Assembly: GCF_035998295.1 (NCBI RefSeq)
Contig: NZ_DASYHS010000078.1
Coordinates: forward strand, 1 to 10,591
Length of the DNA stretch: 10,591 nt
Direction of reading: 5' to 3'
DNA from: DASYHS01 sp035998295
GTDB taxonomy: Bacteria; Pseudomonadota; Alphaproteobacteria; Azospirillales; Azospirillaceae
The position numbers and the translations under genes were made by a program. Positions 6,871-10,591 of this stretch are shown here, piece by piece (within the stretch, counting starts at the first letter, position 1; each line of letters opens with the position of its first letter). Under the pieces are notes generated by a model. It was not told the origin of the DNA. It was given only the letters and a program-made list of their open reading frames with translations, and ran no database searches.

Positions 6871-6892
6871 TTTCCGGTTCGTCCGGAAACGC
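6868..6892. repeat. Perfect hairpin on the outer side of repeat copy 2
   Basis: GCGTTTCCGG and CCGGAAACGC form a perfect 10-bp stem with a TTCGT loop. The stem is nearly the same as the hairpin at 6181-6208, so the two mark the outer limits of the repeat-bounded island. The rest of the gap up to 7014 shows no further structure that I would call. The stretch just left of copy 2 holds a short palindrome (GTGGCG-AG-CGCCAC, 6772-6785) of unknown role. Confidence 0.7.
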
Positions 6893-7014
6893 TCGGGCAG
6901 GCGGTGCCAACGCCCTCGCCCACCGCCACCGGCACCGCCTTCGCGCAGTAGGACGACCGCCGGCGGGGGCGCTATCCTCGGACGGCGTCGCCCGACACCG
7001 ACGGAGACGGACTC

Positions 7015-7845
7015 ATGAGCCTGCGGCCGATCCCGCCCCTTCCGCGCCGGTTCGCGCCCGTCGCCTTCATCGCCTTGGCCGCCTGCCTGGCCCTTCCGGC
7101 GCCCGGCACCGCGCAGGACCTGCCGGTCGACCTCGAACTGGTGCTGGCCGTGGACGTGTCCCCGTCCATGGACATGGAGGAGCGCGACATCCAGCGCCTC
7201 GGCTATGTCGAGGCGTTCCGCCATCCCGAGGTGGTGTCCGCGATCCGCTCGGGCCTCCACGGCCGCGTCGCCGTCACCTATGTCGAATGGAGCGCCCCCA
7301 CCGCCCAGACGGTGGTCGTGCCGTGGCGCGTCGTCGGGGACGCGGGGACGGCGGCCAGCTTCGCGGACGAGCTTGCCGAGGCGCCGGACGCCGGCATGCG
7401 CGGCACGTCGATCTCCGGCGCCCTGCTCTTCGCGGCGGCGCTGTTCGACGGCAGCGGCTTCGAGGGGATCCGCCGGGTCATCGACGTTTCCGGCGACGGC
7501 CCCAACAACCGCGGGGTGCCGGTCGAGCCGACGCGCGACGGCGTTATCGCACGGGGCATCACGGTCAACGGCCTGCCGCTGATGCTGCGCCCCGGCGGGC
7601 CGGGACCGGCGGTCCAGCTCGACGTCTACTACGAGGACTGCGTCATCGGCGGCCCCGGCGCCTTCATCGTGCCGGTCTGGGACGTCGCCGACCTGGGCGA
7701 GGCGATCCGGCGCAAGCTCGTGCTGGAGATCGCGGGCAGGCCCCCTACCGCCCTGCCCGCCAGCTTCCAGGCACCGGCCCCGCGCATCGACTGCCTGGCC
7801 GGCGAGGCCGCCGCACGGGGCTGGTTCCGGGACGCGCCGCGCTGA
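7015..7845 (+). CDS. Secreted DUF1194 (von Willebrand A-fold) protein
   Basis: The 276-residue protein has a signal peptide (hydrophobic 14-29, likely cleavage after GTA at 33). It then follows DUF1194 from DLELVLAVDVSPSMD onward. A metal-ion-dependent adhesion site is visible: Asp47-x-Ser49-x-Ser51, Thr131 in RGTSISGAL, and Asp161 in DVSGDGPNN. Three Cys remain in the mature chain or near its start (Cys24 in the signal, Cys209, Cys260), so one disulfide between the last two is possible. The conserved block YYEDCVIGGPGAFI is intact at 205-218. The family's biological role is not established. The ATG has GGAG eight bases upstream. It converges with the receiver gene that follows. Confidence 0.88.
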   Translation: MSLRPIPPLPRRFAPVAFIALAACLALPAPGTAQDLPVDLELVLAVDVSPSMDMEERDIQRLGYVEAFRHPEVVSAIRSGLHGRVAVTYVEWSAPTAQTVVVPWRVVGDAGTAASFADELAEAPDAGMRGTSISGALLFAAALFDGSGFEGIRRVIDVSGDGPNNRGVPVEPTRDGVIARGITVNGLPLMLRPGGPGPAVQLDVYYEDCVIGGPGAFIVPVWDVADLGEAIRRKLVLEIAGRPPTALPASFQAPAPRIDCLAGEAAARGWFRDAPR

Positions 7846-7860
7846 GGCCGCGGCCGGCCT
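7845..7860. terminator. Short hairpin shared by two convergent stop codons
   Basis: AGGCCG-CGGC-CGGCCT is a perfect 6-bp stem that begins on the last base of the DUF1194 stop and ends inside the stop codon (complement of 7859-7861) of the opposing receiver gene. The two genes are only 13 bases apart, so a bidirectional terminator would have to be this one. It lacks a T tract. Confidence 0.4.
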
Positions 7861-8287
7861 AGCCGGCGATGCGCGGGAACAGGCGCAGCCCCGCCGGCAG
7901 CCGCAGCGGCTGCCGGCCCCCGACCAGCTCCGCGGCCGCCTCGACCGCCGCCAGCAGGGCGGCGGGCGAGAACGGCCTGTCCAGGCAGCCGAGCGCACCG
8001 TCCGCCGCGGCCATCGCCTCCTGGTCGTCGCAGGTCACGAACAGCGTCGCGACGCCGTGGTGGAGCGAAAGCCGGTGTGCGGCCTCCACCCCGTCGGAAC
8101 CGCGGTCCCGGTGGACGTCGACCAGCGCCAGATGCACGGTCTGGTGCTGCGCGACCCGCATCGCGTGGGCGAGCGAGGACGCGATGCCGACGATGCGGTG
8201 CCCGGCGGCCTCGAGCGGCTGGCGGATGGCGAAGGCGGCGACGAGATCATCGCCAAGGATGAGCAGATTGAGAGGGAAAAGGTTCAT
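7859..8287 (-). CDS. Single-domain response regulator (receiver only) with Lys-to-Arg change
   Basis: From ATG 8287 the protein is 142 residues, one CheY-like receiver with a short tail. It has the acidic pair Asp13-Asp14 (LGDD), the phosphoacceptor Asp57 in LALVDVHRDRGSDG, and Thr85 in LFVTCDD. The usual Lys of the KPF motif is Arg104 (CLDRPFS). The closest style is that of stand-alone alphaproteobacterial receivers that act as phosphate sinks or allosteric partners. No output domain or kinase is nearby. The ATG is chosen because the receiver fold starts there; AGGA is only about two bases before it, which is short. The frame is open further upstream, but that would run through the divergent regulatory region. 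Confidence 0.82.
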   Translation of the reverse strand: MNLFPLNLLILGDDLVAAFAIRQPLEAAGHRIVGIASSLAHAMRVAQHQTVHLALVDVHRDRGSDGVEAAHRLSLHHGVATLFVTCDDQEAMAAADGALGCLDRPFSPAALLAAVEAAAELVGGRQPLRLPAGLRLFPRIAG

Positions 8288-8327
8288 CTTCCTGCGTCGC
8301 GTGAACGGTTCCGGCTGGCGGGCCCAC
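8247..8327 (-). other. Possible 26-codon leader ORF with strong RBS overlapping the receiver start
   Basis: On the minus strand, GGAAGGAG (the AAGGAG is the complement of 8335-8340) stands seven bases before a GTG at 8327. That GTG opens a 26-codon frame ending in TGA at 8247-8249, overlapping the first codons of the receiver gene in another frame. The RBS is much better than the receiver's own. It may be a translated leader controlling the receiver, or chance. Confidence 0.25.
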
Positions 8328-8384
8328 GCTCCGTCTCCTTCCGATAGGGTTGCCGTATTCAGATTTTCGACAGGAAAACGGCGT

Positions 8385-8398
8385 CTATGTTCCCATAG
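8385..8398. promoter_or_regulatory. CTATG-N4-CATAG dyad, candidate Crp/Fnr-family binding site
   Basis: The sequence CTATG-TTCC-CATAG is a perfect inverted repeat with the 5-4-5 geometry of FNR and FixK boxes (TTGAT-N4-ATCAA) but different half-sites. It lies in the 229-bp divergent region, 118 bp before the Crp/Fnr gene and 97 bp before the receiver gene, inside its most AT-rich part. I could not place a confident -35/-10 pair on either strand there. Confidence 0.45.
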
Positions 8399-8516
8399 CG
8401 AAAAAAGATCACACTTCCGCATACGGCCTCTTACACGCATCATTCCGCGCACCGAGATCCTTTCGAGGGCGTCACCGAAGCGGCGGACACCTGATCGAGA
8501 GCGGAGTTCAGCACCC

Positions 8517-9245
8517 ATGGCCGTTGTTTCGTGCGAGCAGTGCCGGTTGCGCTGCAAGCCGCAGTTCCATCAGTTCGGCGACGACGAGCTGGCTTTCGTC
8601 CAGACCCTTCAATCGACGCAGTCCTCGATGGCGCCCAACGCGGACATCCTGGTGCCGGGCGAGGCGAAAGGGCTGTTCACCCTGTTCGCCGGCTGGGCCT
8701 ACCGCTACCGGGAGTTCCCCGACGGCAACCGGCAGATCCTCGACTTCCTGCTGCCGGGCGACCTGATCGGGCTGCAGGCGACGCTGCTCGACCAGACGCA
8801 GTACGGGGTCAAGACGCTGACGGCGGCGACGGTCTGCGTGCTGGACGGCCGGCCGCTGGACGAGATGTTCCGCGAACACCCGGCGCTGGCGCACCTGCTC
8901 GTGCGCACGTTGATGCAGGACCAGCGCCGGACGGACGGGCAGCTCGCCTTCCTGGGGCGGCGGACGGCGGCCCAGCGGATGGGCTACCTGATGCTGGAGC
9001 TGTTCGACCGCCTCGACCGCATCGGGATGTCCAACGGCACCTGGTGCCAGTTCCCCCTGCAGCGCCGCCACCTCGCCGACGCGCTGGGCCTGTCGGGCGC
9101 GCATGTCAACCGCTCGATGACGGACTTGCGCGACGCCGGGCTGGCGACGCTCGGCAACAACGTGCTGGTGCTGCTCGACCGCGCCCGGCTCGAAGATTTC
9201 GCCGGCTACCGGGCCCTGGACGAGGGCGAGCGCATCATACTGTGA
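8517..9245 (+). CDS. Crp/Fnr-family transcriptional regulator with N-terminal cysteine cluster
   Basis: The 242-residue protein has a cyclic-nucleotide-binding-like beta-roll (about 20-120, including GWAYRYREFPDGNRQILDFLLPGDLIGLQ), a dimerisation helix (about 120-150) and a winged helix-turn-helix (about 150-225). The recognition motif is HLADALGLSGAHVNRSMTDLR. It belongs to the large alphaproteobacterial group with a CxxC-type N-terminus and the GDLIGLQ block. Cys6, Cys9 and Cys13 (CEQCRLRC) lie at the N-terminus, and Cys107 (ATVCVLDGRPLD) aligns with Cys122 of E. coli FNR. ATG 8517 has GGAG ten bases upstream. Its 3' end overlaps the opposing receiver gene by 11 bp. The signal it senses, whether redox, oxygen or a nucleotide, is not shown by sequence. 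Confidence 0.9.
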   Translation: MAVVSCEQCRLRCKPQFHQFGDDELAFVQTLQSTQSSMAPNADILVPGEAKGLFTLFAGWAYRYREFPDGNRQILDFLLPGDLIGLQATLLDQTQYGVKTLTAATVCVLDGRPLDEMFREHPALAHLLVRTLMQDQRRTDGQLAFLGRRTAAQRMGYLMLELFDRLDRIGMSNGTWCQFPLQRRHLADALGLSGAHVNRSMTDLRDAGLATLGNNVLVLLDRARLEDFAGYRALDEGERIIL

Positions 9246-9621
9246 GGGGTGCGCCCGCTATCGGGTCCCGGGCCAGCATGCGCCGGACCTCTGCGGCCAA
9301 CTCCAGGTAGTCGAAGGGCTTGGCCAGGAACCCCGCGGCCCCCGCCGCCATCGCGTCCTGCGCGGAGAGGTGGCCCGAGACGACCAGCGCCGGCGTCCCG
9401 GCCGCCGCACAGGCCCGCACGAGGTCCAGCCCGTCCGACCCGTCGGCGAGCGCCACGTCGACGACCGCGACGTCCGGCCGCCCCGTCCGGAGTTCGGCCG
9501 CTCCCTCCTCCGCGGTCCGCACGCTGGCGGACACGCGCATCCCCTGCGCTTCGAGAACGCCGGCGATCGCCATCGCGATGACGGAATCGTCCTCGGCGAT
9601 CAGTACGGTGGGAATGCTCAA
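9235..9621 (-). CDS. Single-domain response regulator (canonical receiver)
   Basis: This 128-residue protein is one CheY-like receiver with every expected residue: Glu10-Asp11-Asp12 (IAEDD), phosphoacceptor Asp55 in VAVVDVALADGSDG, Ser82 in LVVSGH and Lys101 in LAKPFD. It has no output domain, so it must act on a partner protein. The only in-frame start close to the fold is TTG 9621, which lacks an evident Shine-Dalgarno sequence. Its last 11 bases overlap the end of the Crp/Fnr gene tail to tail. With the receiver at 7859-8287 it brackets that regulator, suggesting a shared signalling role, although no histidine kinase is in the window. Confidence 0.88.
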   Translation of the reverse strand: MSIPTVLIAEDDSVIAMAIAGVLEAQGMRVSASVRTAEEGAAELRTGRPDVAVVDVALADGSDGLDLVRACAAAGTPALVVSGHLSAQDAMAAGAAGFLAKPFDYLELAAEVRRMLARDPIAGAPLTV

Positions 9622-9757
9622 GGCGGGGAATCCGGCGTGAAGGGGCGTTGCGCGACGAGCGCAAGGTACTTCAACACGAACCCGTCAAGAATGACGGATA
9701 TGCAGGCACCCGGCACGCATGAGCGTTTGCAATCCATGTGCCGGGCCCAGGCGCGCC

Positions 9758-9783
9758 GAGCCCATGTGCCGAGCCCATGTGCC
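9758..9783 (+). repeat. Tandem 13-bp repeat in the divergent gap
   Basis: GAGCCCATGTGCC occurs twice with no spacer. A related CCATGTGCC stands about 20 bases upstream (9734-9742). The copies are identical, which suggests recent slippage or repeated protein-binding sites. Confidence 0.8.
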
Positions 9784-9884
9784 GGAACCCGGCGGAGCGG
9801 GCCGGGGCTCGGGCCGCCAGCGGGGCGGGCCCTTGTCCGGCACCCCGATATCGAGATCACCCCAGTCCGATTTTCCGCAATTTC

Positions 9885-9904
9885 ATCGGTATGAATTCTC
9901 CGAT
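9885..9904. promoter_or_regulatory. ATCGG-N10-CCGAT inverted repeat before the MarC gene
   Basis: Five-base complementary arms are spaced by ten bases centred on GAATTC, ending 22 bases before ATG 9927. The position suits an operator at the marC-like promoter, but five-base arms can occur by chance. Confidence 0.25.
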
Positions 9905-9926
9905 AGGCTAGGCACTCGACTTATGG

Positions 9927-10568
9927 ATGTTGGGATACTTGCTTGTTATGGAAAACTGGTCGGAATACTCCCGTTTTTCCCTCGCTCTTCTAGCGATCAT
10001 GATGCCTTTTTCGGCCATTCCCACATTTTTGACCTTGACGGACGGACAATCGCCGGATCACCGGACGAGGACAGCCCGTCTGGCGGCCTTCACCGTCGTC
10101 GTAATTCTGATCATCGTCGCCTTGACCGGGGATCTCGTTCTCGAAGTCCTGGGGACGACGTTGAATTCATTCCGCATCGGGGGCGGGCTCGTGCTCCTGA
10201 TGGGAGCACTCACCGTCCTCAGCGGTCATGCCGGCAGCGGAACGACGGCAGGGGGCGCAGGAAACCGCAGCGTAGCCATCGTCCCGCTCGGAACTCCCGT
10301 CATCGCCGGCCCCGGCGCCATCACGACCGTCATCATCGAGGTCGGCCACGCCTCGGAACCGGCTCATCTCGCCACGGTGATCGGATGCATCGTCGCCGTC
10401 ACGGCGGTGATGTGGATACTGCTGCGGCTGTCCAGCCGGATAGGGCAGCGCCTGGGCGAGACTACGCTCTCGAACTTCAATCGGTTCTTCGGACTCCTCC
10501 TGGCCGCCGTCGCCATCGAATACATCGTGACCGGCCTGCGCGGGAGCTTTCCGGTCCTGGCATCATGA
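9927..10568 (+). CDS. MarC-family integral membrane protein
   Basis: The 213-residue protein is of normal MarC length, with about six membrane helices (roughly 15-38, 52-73, 83-100, 120-140, 146-167 and 184-204). Family blocks are present: PFSAIPTFLTLT (27-38), FRIGGGLVLLMGALTVL (82-98), PLGTPVIAGPGAITTVI (120-136) and FNRFFGLLLAAVAIEYIVTGL (184-204). The Asn before the first conserved Pro of the family (NP) is Met26 here. The transported substrate of MarC proteins is not settled; the old link to multiple antibiotic resistance was not supported. ATG 9927 is taken as start; ATG 9948 (MENWSEYSRF) is equally possible since neither has a good RBS. The 5' part is less GC-rich than most genes in the window. 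The 23 bases after the stop are too few to judge. Confidence 0.88.
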   Translation: MLGYLLVMENWSEYSRFSLALLAIMMPFSAIPTFLTLTDGQSPDHRTRTARLAAFTVVVILIIVALTGDLVLEVLGTTLNSFRIGGGLVLLMGALTVLSGHAGSGTTAGGAGNRSVAIVPLGTPVIAGPGAITTVIIEVGHASEPAHLATVIGCIVAVTAVMWILLRLSSRIGQRLGETTLSNFNRFFGLLLAAVAIEYIVTGLRGSFPVLAS

Positions 10569-10591
10569 CCGGAGCCGGGGCCGGCCGAACG

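Larger units (their letters stand above)
9622..9926. other. 305-bp divergent gap between the receiver and MarC genes
   Basis: No supported gene lies here. An 80-codon minus frame (9618-9860) is low-complexity and has no recognisable features. The left part holds CATGTG three times and a short tandem repeat. The right part (about 9845-9925) is AT-richer and holds CGATATCG (9846-9853) and an ATCGG-N10-CCGAT inverted repeat (9885-9904), so the marC-like promoter is probably there. I cannot place its -35 and -10 with confidence. Confidence 0.6.

Noticed and set aside
6181..6892. Insertion sequence or integron cassette
   Set aside because: There is no transposase or integrase, no terminal inverted repeats with target duplication, and no attC-like core sites; only direct repeats and hairpins are visible.
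6555..7862. 435-codon plus-strand frame through the 71-bp repeat into the DUF1194 region
   Set aside because: It crosses a non-coding repeat and is antisense or out of frame to better-supported genes; its translation shows no family features.
8517..9245. Naming the regulator FNR or FixK outright
   Set aside because: The N-terminal cysteine spacing differs from FNR, and the recognition helix lacks the Glu-x2-Ser-Arg pattern, so only the family name is supported.
9618..9860. 80-codon minus-strand frame upstream of the second receiver
   Set aside because: It overlaps the receiver start, has no recognisable domain, and its Arg/Gly/Ala composition comes from the local 13-bp repeats.

Overview
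The window is very GC-rich, and its proteins are those of a Gram-negative alphaproteobacterium. It encodes a predicted lipoprotein, a PagL-like outer-membrane barrel, and a Crp/Fnr regulator of a type common in Rhizobiales and Rhodospirillales. The repeat elements and overall gene style make a Rhodospirillales-like host my best guess, but no rRNA or other taxonomic marker is present. I see no tRNA, rRNA, CRISPR array, transposase or integrase.

Layout. Positions 1-1872 carry three minus-strand genes. They are the 5' part of a phage terminase small-subunit-like gene with a good promoter and RBS, a PagL/acyloxyacyl-hydrolase-like protein with altered active-site residues, and a proline iminopeptidase (pip). 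Positions 1878-6181 hold three plus-strand genes spaced 34-37 bp apart, probably one operon: an exported staphylococcal-nuclease-fold protein that lacks most catalytic residues, an M48 metalloprotease lipoprotein with a LysM-like tail, and a two-TM receptor adenylate cyclase. Positions 6181-6892 form a small repeat-bounded island. Two 71-bp direct repeats (64/71 identical), with related hairpins on their outer sides, flank one lower-GC DUF6463-like membrane gene. That gene has a perfect 17-bp operator-like palindrome in front of it but no regulator gene beside it.

From 7015 on there is a secreted DUF1194 (VWA-fold) protein, then a regulatory cluster: a minus-strand receiver-only protein, a divergent Crp/Fnr regulator, and a second minus-strand receiver-only protein whose 3' end overlaps that of the Crp/Fnr gene by 11 bp. 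A MarC-family membrane protein closes the window.

How the genes may work together. The cyclase would make cAMP in response to a periplasmic cue. The Crp/Fnr protein flanked by two receivers looks like a local signalling node, and a CTATG-N4-CATAG dyad between the first receiver and the Crp/Fnr gene is a good candidate for its own binding site. Whether cAMP from the cyclase feeds this regulator cannot be read from the sequence. I find no clear undescribed defence or mobile system. The most unusual items are the degraded active sites of the nuclease-like and PagL-like proteins, the repeat-bounded DUF6463 island, and the receiver-Crp-receiver cluster.
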